A program made the translations under genes and the position numbers. 64,000 nt of DNA, from positions 1-64,000 of the forward strand of contig JBGVJZ010000009.1 of the NCBI GenBank assembly GCA_045129695.1, given 5' to 3'. The notes beneath the pieces were generated by a model. The model made no database searches, was not told where the DNA came from, and worked only from the letters and a program-made list of their open reading frames with translations. This document shows positions 34,867-42,937 of the stretch, one piece after another (the stretch's first letter is position 1; each line of letters begins with the position of its first letter). Origin of the DNA: Eshraghiella sp045129695 (GTDB lineage Bacteria > Bacillota > Clostridia > Lachnospirales > Lachnospiraceae).

Positions 34867-35708
34867 TGAATATTGATTATATTAATTTTACTAACACAAC
34901 TTTATTTCATGAAGGAACAGTTCCCTATTTTACAAGCCGAAGGCTGGATAAAATTGATTTTATAAATCATGCTTTTTCCACAAGACTTGGAGGTGTAAGC
35001 ACCAAACAGTATGAGTCCATGAATCTGTCATATACCGTGGGAGATGATGATAAAAAAGTCAGGGAGAATTTTTCAATTTTTGGCAGAGCTATACGCGTAT
35101 TGCCGGAAAATATGGTTTATGCCAAGCAGACACATACAACCAATGTTTTAAAGGTAACAAAGGATTATCTCGGAATGGGAGTAGTCAGAGAACGCAATTT
35201 TGACAATATTGACGGCTTGATTACCAATGAACCCGGGATATGCCTTGTGACCTCCTATGCTGATTGTGTTCCACTATATATTGTTGATACTGTAAACAAA
35301 GCAATCGGACTTGCGCATTCAGGCTGGAGGGGAACTGTTGGAGACATCGCAGGGAAAACTATTAGACAAATGACTGTAGAGTATGGTACTAATCCAAAGA
35401 ATTTAATTGTATTTATTGGACCATCAATCTGTCAGGAATGTTATGAAATTGGAGAGGACGTAGCTGAACATTTTGCGGTCAAATATGGTTCAAAGGTTTT
35501 TGACAAAATACTTTATCCAAAAGAAAATGGAAAATTCCATCTTAACCTGTGGCAGGCAAATATGACTAATTTCCTTAATGCGGGCGTTAATGAAAACAAT
35601 ATTTCTATTACAGATATCTGTACCTGTCATAACCCGAAACTGTTGTTTTCACATCGTGCGTCAAAGGGCAGACGTGGTGGATTATGCGGCTTTTTAATGA
35701 TAAAATAA
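34866..35708 (+). CDS. pgeF: Purine nucleoside phosphorylase / peptidoglycan editing factor PgeF (YfiH/LACC1 family)
   Basis: 280 residues. SYADCVPLYIVD and AHSGWRGTVGDI hold the Cys and His metal-binding residues; FIGPSICQECYEIG and the C-terminal CTCHNPKLLFSHRASKG complete the family pattern. Members have purine nucleoside phosphorylase and adenosine deaminase activity, and E. coli YfiH affects peptidoglycan composition. Older databases call it a polyphenol oxidase. Start overlaps the yraN stop. Confidence 0.92.
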   Translation: MNIDYINFTNTTLFHEGTVPYFTSRRLDKIDFINHAFSTRLGGVSTKQYESMNLSYTVGDDDKKVRENFSIFGRAIRVLPENMVYAKQTHTTNVLKVTKDYLGMGVVRERNFDNIDGLITNEPGICLVTSYADCVPLYIVDTVNKAIGLAHSGWRGTVGDIAGKTIRQMTVEYGTNPKNLIVFIGPSICQECYEIGEDVAEHFAVKYGSKVFDKILYPKENGKFHLNLWQANMTNFLNAGVNENNISITDICTCHNPKLLFSHRASKGRRGGLCGFLMIK

Positions 35709-35721
35709 TAGCAAACAAACC

Positions 35722-35750
35722 TTTACAAAGCCTGAATATCTTGTTATTAT
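35722..35750 (+). promoter_or_regulatory. Promoter of der
   Basis: TTTACA (35722-35727), 17-bp spacer, TATTAT (35745-35750) with extended -10 TGT. The leader holds an 8-bp perfect hairpin AGTAAATC/GATTTACT at 35763-35787, just before the ribosome binding site. Confidence 0.7.
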
Positions 35751-35805
35751 AGATAAGATTAAAGTAAATCATTAAAATGGATTTACTATGCAAGGGAGTA
35801 AGAAT

Positions 35806-37134
35806 ATGAGTAAACCGGTAGTTGCCATTGTGGGAAGACCTAATGTGGGTAAGTCCACGCTTTTCAATGCATTGGCAGGTGAACAGATTTCAATTGTTAA
35901 GGATACCCCGGGGGTAACCAGGGACAGAATATATGCAGATGTTTCATGGCTGAATTATAATTTTACATTAATAGACACCGGAGGTATTGAACCGGATTCC
36001 AAGGATATCATTTTATCACAGATGAGAGAGCAGGCTGAAATTGCAATTGCTACAGCAGATGTTATTATGTTTATGACAGATGTTAAGCAGGGACTTGTTG
36101 ATTCGGATTCCAAGGTTGCAGATATGCTTCGTAAATCAGGTAAGCCGGTTGTTCTTGTAGTTAATAAGGTGGACAACTTCCAGAAGATGATGGCTGATGT
36201 ATATGAGTTTTACAATCTTGGTATCGGCGATCCGCATCCAATTTCATCAGTAGGTAAATTAGGTCTGGGCGATATGCTGGATGAGGTTGTATCCCACTTT
36301 AATGAAAATGATTTAACTGATGAAGAAGATGACAGACCGAGAATTGCAATCGTAGGTAAGCCAAACGTTGGTAAATCATCAATTATCAATAAACTCATTG
36401 GTGAAAATCGTGTTATTGTATCCAACATTGCAGGAACTACAAGAGATGCAATTGATACAGAGGTTAAGTATAACGGCAAGGAATATGTTTTCATTGATAC
36501 AGCAGGCTTAAGGCGCAAGAATAAGATTAAAGAGGAGCTTGAACGTTACAGTATTATCCGTACCGTAACGGCTGTGGAACGTGCAGATGTCGTTCTTGTT
36601 GTAATTGATGCAACCGAGGGTGTAACAGAGCAGGACGCTAAGATTGCCGGAATTGCCCATGAGAGAGGCAAAGGAATAATTGTTGTTGTTAATAAATGGG
36701 ATGCAATTGAGAAGAATGACAAAACAATTTATGAACATACACAGAGAATCAGGGACATTCTCTCTTTCATGCCTTATGCAGAGATAATGTTTGTATCAGC
36801 GCAGACAGGCCAGAGACTTGTTAAATTATATGACATGATTGATATGGTTATTGAGAATCAGAGTATGCGTATACAGACCGGGGTTCTTAATGAAATTTTA
36901 TCAGAGGCAGTCGCAATGCAGCAGCCACCGTCAGATAAGGGTAAGAGACTTAAGATTTTCTATATCACGCAGGTCTCAATCAAGCCACCAACCTTTGTTC
37001 TGTTTGTAAATAATAAAGAACTTATGCATTTTTCTTATACAAGATATATTGAAAACAGAATTCGTGAGACCTTTGGTTTCAGAGGCACAGCTTTACATTT
37101 TATTGTCAGAGAACGTAGCGAGAAGGAGAGTTAA
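35806..37134 (+). CDS. der: Ribosome biogenesis GTPase Der (EngA)
   Basis: 442 residues. Two tandem GTPase domains: GRPNVGKST at 10-18 with DTGG, and GKPNVGKSS near 180 with DTAGLRRK; a C-terminal KH-like domain ~355-442. Acts in 50S assembly. ATG 35806 fits AGGGAG at 35793-35798 better than the ATG at 35788, which lies upstream of that site. Confidence 0.96.
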   Translation: MSKPVVAIVGRPNVGKSTLFNALAGEQISIVKDTPGVTRDRIYADVSWLNYNFTLIDTGGIEPDSKDIILSQMREQAEIAIATADVIMFMTDVKQGLVDSDSKVADMLRKSGKPVVLVVNKVDNFQKMMADVYEFYNLGIGDPHPISSVGKLGLGDMLDEVVSHFNENDLTDEEDDRPRIAIVGKPNVGKSSIINKLIGENRVIVSNIAGTTRDAIDTEVKYNGKEYVFIDTAGLRRKNKIKEELERYSIIRTVTAVERADVVLVVIDATEGVTEQDAKIAGIAHERGKGIIVVVNKWDAIEKNDKTIYEHTQRIRDILSFMPYAEIMFVSAQTGQRLVKLYDMIDMVIENQSMRIQTGVLNEILSEAVAMQQPPSDKGKRLKIFYITQVSIKPPTFVLFVNNKELMHFSYTRYIENRIRETFGFRGTALHFIVRERSEKES

Positions 37135-37140
37135 TTCATC

Positions 37141-37800
37141 ATGGAACGTTTGATTTGTCTGATTATCGGATATGTATTCGGTATGATACAGACTGCTTAT
37201 ATTTGTGGAAGGTTTCATCATATTGATATAAGAGAACATGGAAGTGGTAATGCCGGAACTACCAATGCATTAAGAACGCTTGGTAAGAAGGCCGGACTTA
37301 TTGTATTTGCAGGTGATTTGCTTAAAGTAGTCGTTGCATCACTTGTTGTCAGACTCATTTTCAGTAAGGATTTTACTGATTCAATAACATTATTGGTTCT
37401 TTATACAGGGCTCGGTACCGTTTTGGGACATAATTTCCCTGCCTACCTTAAATTTAAAGGCGGAAAGGGAATAGCTGCAACTGCCGGTGTTATTATTTCG
37501 CTTGGCAGATGGGAACTAATTGTAGTTGGACTAATATTTTTTGTATTTACAGTTGTTTTAACAAGATATGTATCATCAGGTTCACTTGTTATGGTACTTT
37601 CGGTATTTGCTACATTCGTAATTCTTGACGGTCTTGGAAGAATTGAAGGATTGCAGCCATTAGCTGTTTCTTATGAAGCAATGGGTGTATTCTCACTTTT
37701 TGTTTTACTTGCATTTATACGCCACAAAACAAATATCGTAAGATTATTCAATGGTACAGAGAATGAATTATCATTTAAAAAGAAAAAGGAGCTAAAATAA
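37141..37800 (+). CDS. plsY: Glycerol-3-phosphate acyltransferase PlsY
   Basis: 219 residues, about five or six membrane segments. GSGNAGTTNALRTLGKKAG and HNFPAYLKFKGGKGIA are the two acceptor/donor motifs. It uses acyl phosphate from PlsX to acylate glycerol-3-phosphate. Next to gpsA, which makes that glycerol-3-phosphate, so the two genes form a pathway pair. Confidence 0.95.
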   Translation: MERLICLIIGYVFGMIQTAYICGRFHHIDIREHGSGNAGTTNALRTLGKKAGLIVFAGDLLKVVVASLVVRLIFSKDFTDSITLLVLYTGLGTVLGHNFPAYLKFKGGKGIAATAGVIISLGRWELIVVGLIFFVFTVVLTRYVSSGSLVMVLSVFATFVILDGLGRIEGLQPLAVSYEAMGVFSLFVLLAFIRHKTNIVRLFNGTENELSFKKKKELK

Positions 37801-37801
37801 T

Positions 37802-38809
37802 ATGATTAAAATCGGTGTTATTGGTGCAGGAGGATGGGCATTGGGACTTGCCATTCTTTTGAATAATAACGGACATAAGGTAATGGTCTGGTCTAAACTT
37901 CCAGCAGAAATAGAAGCGATCCGTACAACAGGAGAAAATGCCAAATCACTTCCGGGTGTTAAGATTCCTAAGGAAATAGAACTTACAACGGATTTGAACA
38001 AACTTGCGAGTGAGAATGAGCTGCTTGTTATGGCTGTAGCGTCTCCTTATGTCAGAAGTACTGCTGCAGAAATCGGAACCTTGGGAATTGATTCACTTAA
38101 AATTGTCAATGTTGCAAAGGGAATTGAAGAGAGCACTTTAATGACTATGACACAGGTAATTATGGATGAGATTCCAAATTGTGAAGTTGCTGTTTTGTCA
38201 GGACCAAGTCACGCAGAAGAGGTTGGAAGAGGAGTCCCTACAACATGTGTCGTTGGTGCAGACAGGATGGAGTTTGCTGAATATCTTCAGAATATTTTTA
38301 TGAGCGAGGTATTCAGGGTATATATCAGTCCGGATGTACTCGGTATTGAAATAGGTGGTTCTCTTAAGAATGTTATTGCACTTGCTGCAGGAATAGCTGA
38401 CGGACTTGGTTATGGTGATAACACCAAAGCCGCACTTATCACAAGAGGAATTCATGAAATATCACGTCTTGGTGTTGCCATGGGCGGTAAGCTTGAGACT
38501 TTTTATGGTTTATCAGGTATAGGCGATTTAATTGTAACATGTGCAAGTATGCACAGCCGCAATAGAAGAGCCGGAATTTTAATCGGTCAGGGCAAGACGA
38601 TGGATGAAGCAATGGCAGAGGTTCATATGGTTGTTGAGGGTGTATATTCAGCTAAAGCTGCATCGGCACTTTCAGCTAAATATGACGTGGATATGCCTAT
38701 TGTTAATAATATAACAAAAGTTCTCTTTGAAAATGCAGATGCTTCAAGTGCAGTTAAAGAATTAATGTTACGTGATAAAAAGCTGGAAAACCAGAATCTT
38801 CCATTTTAA
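37802..38809 (+). CDS. gpsA: Glycerol-3-phosphate dehydrogenase [NAD(P)+]
   Basis: 335 residues. N-terminal Rossmann motif GAGGWALGLA (the usual form is GxGSWGTALA), the GPSHAEEV substrate motif, the catalytic Lys region EIGGSLKNVIALA, and LSGIGDLIVTCAS near the C-terminus. Reduces dihydroxyacetone phosphate to glycerol-3-phosphate for phospholipids. One base after plsY. Confidence 0.96.
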   Translation: MIKIGVIGAGGWALGLAILLNNNGHKVMVWSKLPAEIEAIRTTGENAKSLPGVKIPKEIELTTDLNKLASENELLVMAVASPYVRSTAAEIGTLGIDSLKIVNVAKGIEESTLMTMTQVIMDEIPNCEVAVLSGPSHAEEVGRGVPTTCVVGADRMEFAEYLQNIFMSEVFRVYISPDVLGIEIGGSLKNVIALAAGIADGLGYGDNTKAALITRGIHEISRLGVAMGGKLETFYGLSGIGDLIVTCASMHSRNRRAGILIGQGKTMDEAMAEVHMVVEGVYSAKAASALSAKYDVDMPIVNNITKVLFENADASSAVKELMLRDKKLENQNLPF

Positions 38810-38812
38810 TAT

Positions 38813-38841
38813 GAATATTTTTTGACCCCTTCTCATAGGTA
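38813..38841 (+). promoter_or_regulatory. Probable sigma-E promoter of spoIVA
   Basis: GAATATT (38813-38819) fits the sigma-E -35 consensus KMATATT exactly; 14 bases later CATAGGTA (38834-38841) shares the CATA core of the -10. spoIVA is a sigma-E mother-cell gene in Bacillus and Clostridia. The -10 is imperfect downstream of CATA. Confidence 0.6.
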
Positions 38842-38896
38842 TTAGTATGTAATGTAATGAACTAATTCGTTACCTGATACGCGGAAGGGGTTTTTT
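38825..38896 (+). terminator. Nested terminator overlapping the spoIVA ribosome binding site
   Basis: Outer stem ACCCCTTC (38825-38832)/GAAGGGGT (38884-38891) is followed by a T-run to 38896. Inside it are GTATTAG (38839-38845)/CTGATAC (38874-38880) and GTAATG (38854-38859)/CGTTAC (38868-38873), each with one G-U pair. The right outer arm is the spoIVA ribosome binding site, 7 bases before its ATG. Transcripts reading through from gpsA should therefore terminate or hide the site. Confidence 0.65.
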
Positions 38897-38897
38897 A

Positions 38898-40382
38898 ATG
38901 GAAAATAAGACAAACAAAGAATTTCAGCTGTATAAAGATATTGAAGGACGCACAAACGGTGATATTTACATAGGCGTTGTCGGACCGGTAAGAACCGGTA
39001 AATCAACCTTTATCAACAGATTTATGGACCTTATGATTATACCTGAGATTTCTAATCCAAATGAAAAGGAAAGAGTTATTGATGAACTTCCCCAGTCAGC
39101 AGGTGGAAGAACGGTAATGACAACTGAACCTAAATTTATTCCGAAGGAAGCAGTTGAAATTAATCTTGGAGAACATATAAATGCAAGATTCCGTTTGATT
39201 GATTGTGTTGGCTTTATGATAAAGGATGCTCAGGGAATTTATGAAAATGATAAGGAAAGACAGGTAAAAACACCTTGGTTTCCTAATGAAATTCCTTTTT
39301 CCAAGGCTGCTGAATACGGAACACAGAAGGTAATCAAGGATCACTCAACTATTGGAATTGTTATAACTACTGACGGAACAATCGGAGAATTTTCAAGGGA
39401 AAATTACCTTGAAGCAGAAGAAAAGACTATAACCGAATTAAAGAAAATAAATAAGCCTTTTATTGTTCTTGTTAATTCTGTAATTCCTAAATCTGAGGAA
39501 GCACAAAAGGTTGCCGAAGCGATAAGCCGCAAATATGAAGTCAGTGCAATTCCTGCAGATTGCCAGAAAATGAACAAAGTGGATTTGAACGAAATTATAA
39601 GAACAATACTTTATGAATTTCCTATAAGCAGTATTGAATTCTATATGCCTAAATGGGTTGAAATGCTGCCTCCGGAACATCCCGTTAAAGATGATTTGCT
39701 AAAATATGCTCGTACCGCAATGGATAAAATTACATATATCAAGGATGTAATGAACCGAAATATTGATTTTACCTCCCAATATATCAGCAAGATTAAATTT
39801 GAAGATTTTGATTTTGTGGAAGGTCTGCAGAAAATCAACCTGTATATTGATGAAAAATACTATTACGAGAATTTAAGTGAACTTACAGGAGAAGCAATTC
39901 ATGATGAATATGAACTGATTTCCATGATAAAAAATCTGTCCTGCCTCAAAAAAAACTATGAACGTTACATGTCAGCCATTGAATCCTCAAAAAGCAAGGG
40001 TTATGGTGTTGTTATGCCGCTTAAGGAGGAAATTACTCTTAATGAGCCCGAGCTTATAAAGACTAATAACAAATATGGTGTTAAAATCAAAGCTGAAAGT
40101 CCTTCTGTACACATGATTAAAGTAAATATTGGAACAGAGATTTCTCCTATTGTTGGAAGTGAAGATCAGGCAAAAGACCTGATCCGATATATCAAGGATA
40201 GTAATGAGCAGGGCGACGTATGGAATGCAAGTATTTTTGGCAAATCAATAGGCCAGCTTATTGAAGATGGAATCAGGGGCAAGATTCAGATGTTAAATGA
40301 TGATTGTCAGTCCAAATTACAGGATACAATGCAAAAGGTTGTTAATGAAACAAGTGGCGGACTGGTATGTTTAATATTGTAA
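38898..40382 (+). CDS. spoIVA: Stage IV sporulation protein A (spore coat morphogenetic ATPase)
   Basis: 494 residues, full length. Walker A GPVRTGKST at 29-37 in a TRAFAC GTPase-like ATPase domain, then a helical middle domain and a C-terminal part ending in LVCLIL. SpoIVA polymerises with ATP hydrolysis into the basement layer of the coat on the forespore surface. It proves a spore-forming lineage. Expected sigma-E control fits the promoter upstream. Confidence 0.97.
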   Translation: MENKTNKEFQLYKDIEGRTNGDIYIGVVGPVRTGKSTFINRFMDLMIIPEISNPNEKERVIDELPQSAGGRTVMTTEPKFIPKEAVEINLGEHINARFRLIDCVGFMIKDAQGIYENDKERQVKTPWFPNEIPFSKAAEYGTQKVIKDHSTIGIVITTDGTIGEFSRENYLEAEEKTITELKKINKPFIVLVNSVIPKSEEAQKVAEAISRKYEVSAIPADCQKMNKVDLNEIIRTILYEFPISSIEFYMPKWVEMLPPEHPVKDDLLKYARTAMDKITYIKDVMNRNIDFTSQYISKIKFEDFDFVEGLQKINLYIDEKYYYENLSELTGEAIHDEYELISMIKNLSCLKKNYERYMSAIESSKSKGYGVVMPLKEEITLNEPELIKTNNKYGVKIKAESPSVHMIKVNIGTEISPIVGSEDQAKDLIRYIKDSNEQGDVWNASIFGKSIGQLIEDGIRGKIQMLNDDCQSKLQDTMQKVVNETSGGLVCLIL

Positions 40383-40397
40383 TATAATATATAATTC

Positions 40398-40440
40398 AAA
40401 GGGCTGTTGTAAAATTTTGTTTTGCAATAGCCCTTTATTT
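40398..40440 (+). terminator. Terminator after spoIVA
   Basis: A long imperfect stem begins AAAGGGCT-GTTG and ends CAAT-AGCCCTTT, followed by ATTT. The loop is T-rich. Confidence 0.82.
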
Positions 40441-40509
40441 AAGTTTGTGTAGTAAATTTAACAATTTAAGTGTATAATAACTAATTATAACTTGAAAGAG
40501 AGAACTAAA

Positions 40510-42192
40510 ATGGACCCGCTTTATATTTTTTTAATTGTTGTTGCAATAATTGCAATACTTATAATAATCGGAATTATTACATCTTCTAATGCAAAGAAAA
40601 CTCTTTATTACAAAATGCTTTCCCGCTATGGACAGGTGGATAATACAGAATATACATACGAGGAATTTGAGAATATTTCACATTTTTACAGGAATACTCT
40701 CAAGGATGAATTCCATATTGATGATACAACATGGCATGACCTTGATATGGACAGTATATTTTTACTTATTAACCATACCAATTCCTCTGTTGGACGTGAA
40801 TATCTGTACAAGCTTTTAAGAACACCTGTTTTTGATAAAGAAATCCTTAAAGAAAGAGAGCGTCTGATTAATTATCTTGATTCACATGATGTTGAACGTA
40901 CAAGAATAATGGTCAGCATGAGAGGAATAGGATTTACACGTAAGATTTCGGCTTCTGATTATATGGAAAGGCTTATTCAGTTAAAACCATCCTCCAACGC
41001 TTTTCACTATATAATTATTTTTATGGTGATTGCTTCAATATGTTTTATGATTTTGGTTGATCCGGTTATAGGTATCGGAATGGTGCTTGGAAGTATGGGT
41101 GCGGCAATTGTAACATATTACAAGCTCAAGGCCCGTATTGAGAATTACTTCTCATGTATTAGACAGTTAGTGGCAATGGTTGAGGCAGGAAAGGAAATTG
41201 CAGCAATTAACTCTGATGAATTAAAAGAATATAATGAGTTTTTTATTGAGGCCGGCAAAAAATTCGCAAAAATAACAAGGAATTCTTTCCTTCTTGTATC
41301 GTCTAAAGATAATTCCGGTTCACTCATTGATATGGTCATGGAATATGTAAGAATGTTTACGCATATTGATCTGATTAAATTCAATAATATGCTTAGAAAA
41401 ATCGGTAACTGCTATGAAGATATCCTCGGTCTTATGAACAGACTCGGTCTTATTGATTCAATGATTAGTGTTGGTAATTTCAGAAGAGTAATACCTTTTT
41501 ATTGTAATCCTGAATTTACGGATGAAACAGGTATTAAGCTTAAAGAAGTATATCATTTATCCATTAAAGAACCGGTTGCTAATTCAATTAACAGTGGTAA
41601 GCCTGTTCTGATTACAGGATCCAATGCATCGGGCAAGTCAACCTTCCTTAAGTCAGTTGCGATTAATGCTGTGCTTGCACAGACAATTAATACATGTCCT
41701 GCCACAGAATACAAGGCACCTTTTTACAGAATATATTCTTCTATGGCACTTTCTGATAACCTTGAAGCAGGAGAAAGCTATTATATAGTTGAAATCAAAT
41801 CTCTGAAAAGAATTGTAGACGCTGCGGCTGAAGCCGGAGCACAGATTTTATGCTTTGTAGATGAGGTCTTAAGAGGCACGAATACCGTTGAAAGAATTGC
41901 TGCATCCTCACAGATTCTTAAGGATTTGGCAGACAGCAATGTACAGTGTTTTGCGGCAACCCATGATATTGAACTTACCTACATTCTTGAGAGATATTAT
42001 GCTAATTATCATTTCAATGAGCAGGTTGTGGATAATGAAATTGTATTTTCATATGAGATTCATGACGGACGGGCGACCTCAAGAAATGCCATCAAACTTC
42101 TGGAAATAATCGGTTATGACAGTCGTATTGTTAATAACGCAACGGAACGTGCCAATGATTTTATTAATACAGGTGTATGGAGGGAATGCTAG
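40510..42192 (+). CDS. Membrane-anchored MutS-like ATPase
   Basis: 560 residues. A transmembrane helix lies at ~4-25 and two more at ~167-207. The C-terminal MutS domain V has Walker A GSNASGKST at ~370-378, Walker B LCFVDEVLRGTNT and an AATHD switch. The mismatch-recognition and connector domains of MutS are missing, as is the Smr domain of MutS2. This is a poorly characterised MutS-related family, not a repair MutS (that is at 58978). ATG 40510 follows GAAAGAGAG; a perfect TATAAT at 40473-40478 may be its -10 box. Function unknown; it may act on DNA at the membrane. Confidence 0.8.
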   Translation: MDPLYIFLIVVAIIAILIIIGIITSSNAKKTLYYKMLSRYGQVDNTEYTYEEFENISHFYRNTLKDEFHIDDTTWHDLDMDSIFLLINHTNSSVGREYLYKLLRTPVFDKEILKERERLINYLDSHDVERTRIMVSMRGIGFTRKISASDYMERLIQLKPSSNAFHYIIIFMVIASICFMILVDPVIGIGMVLGSMGAAIVTYYKLKARIENYFSCIRQLVAMVEAGKEIAAINSDELKEYNEFFIEAGKKFAKITRNSFLLVSSKDNSGSLIDMVMEYVRMFTHIDLIKFNNMLRKIGNCYEDILGLMNRLGLIDSMISVGNFRRVIPFYCNPEFTDETGIKLKEVYHLSIKEPVANSINSGKPVLITGSNASGKSTFLKSVAINAVLAQTINTCPATEYKAPFYRIYSSMALSDNLEAGESYYIVEIKSLKRIVDAAAEAGAQILCFVDEVLRGTNTVERIAASSQILKDLADSNVQCFAATHDIELTYILERYYANYHFNEQVVDNEIVFSYEIHDGRATSRNAIKLLEIIGYDSRIVNNATERANDFINTGVWREC

Positions 42193-42668
42193 TGAAGGTG
42201 GATATTTATACTGATGGCGCAGCAAGGGGCAACCCCGACGGACCGGGAGGCTATGGAGTTGTGCTGCAATATGTTGACAAGGATGGACAGCTTCATGAGA
42301 AAGAACTGTCACAGGGCTATATTAAAACAACTAATAACCGAATGGAGCTGTTAGCTGCAATTCGCGGACTTGAAGCACTCAAAACACCATGCGAGGTTAA
42401 TCTGTATTCGGATTCCAAATATCTGGTAGATGCATTTAATCAGCATTGGATTGAGGGCTGGATTTCCAAGGGCTGGAAGCGCGGCAGGAATGAACCTGTT
42501 AAAAATCCTGATTTGTGGAAATATTTATTAAAGGTTATGGAACCGCATAAGGTTAATTATATCTGGGTTAAGGGGCATAACGGACATGCTCTCAATGAGA
42601 GGTGTGACATTCTGGCAACAGGCGCGGCTGATGGAGACGAGCTTATTGATGACGTTATTTTATCTTGA
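42192..42668 (+). CDS. rnhA: Ribonuclease HI
   Basis: 158 residues from a GTG start that shares its first base with the upstream stop and has GGAGGG 7 bases before it; an ATG at 42186 is too close to that site and an ATG at 42177 lies before it. The start VDIYTDGAARGNPDGPGGYG, TNNRMELLAAIRGLEAL and YSDSKYLVDA supply the catalytic D-E-D residues, and WVKGHNGHALNERCD the His. Degrades RNA in RNA-DNA hybrids. A second RNase H beside rnhB at 32037. Confidence 0.93.
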   Translation: MKVDIYTDGAARGNPDGPGGYGVVLQYVDKDGQLHEKELSQGYIKTTNNRMELLAAIRGLEALKTPCEVNLYSDSKYLVDAFNQHWIEGWISKGWKRGRNEPVKNPDLWKYLLKVMEPHKVNYIWVKGHNGHALNERCDILATGAADGDELIDDVILS

Positions 42669-42693
42669 AACAAAGGTTTTCTTGTGATATTAT
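42665..42693 (+). promoter_or_regulatory. Promoter before the small membrane protein and alaS
   Basis: TTGAAA (42665-42670), 17-bp spacer, TATTAT (42688-42693) with extended -10 TGA. The -35 box covers the rnhA stop codon. Confidence 0.7.
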
Positions 42694-42731
42694 AAAAATA
42701 ATGCGTAGAGCCATATAAGGAGGAGTAAAAT

Positions 42732-42911
42732 ATGATTTTAGCTGATGTATATACATTGTTAAACGATGTTTTTTTTGAAATAATAAGATTTATCGGAATT
42801 TTGGCAGTGGTTGTTCTTGCTGTATTTTTAGGCGCGGCCATTAGAAAAATTGTAGACAAGAAGAAAGCAGCTAAAGAAGCTACTGCCTCAGAATTACAGA
42901 ATGAAGAATAA
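42732..42911 (+). CDS. Small single-pass membrane protein, hypothetical
   Basis: 59 residues beginning MILADVYTLL with AAGGAGG 6 bases before the ATG. Residues ~16-37 are strongly hydrophobic (one membrane helix), followed by a Lys-rich stretch (KKKAAKEA) and an acidic tail. No family recognised. Its strong ribosome binding site and dedicated promoter argue it is real. It ends 26 bp before alaS. Confidence 0.7.
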   Translation: MILADVYTLLNDVFFEIIRFIGILAVVVLAVFLGAAIRKIVDKKKAAKEATASELQNEE

Positions 42912-42937
42912 TTTACATACAATAGGAGGATTTTGCC

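Noticed and set aside
42669..42937. T-box leader before alaS
   Set aside because: No T-box sequence or specifier arrangement; the stretch is a promoter and a short membrane-protein gene.
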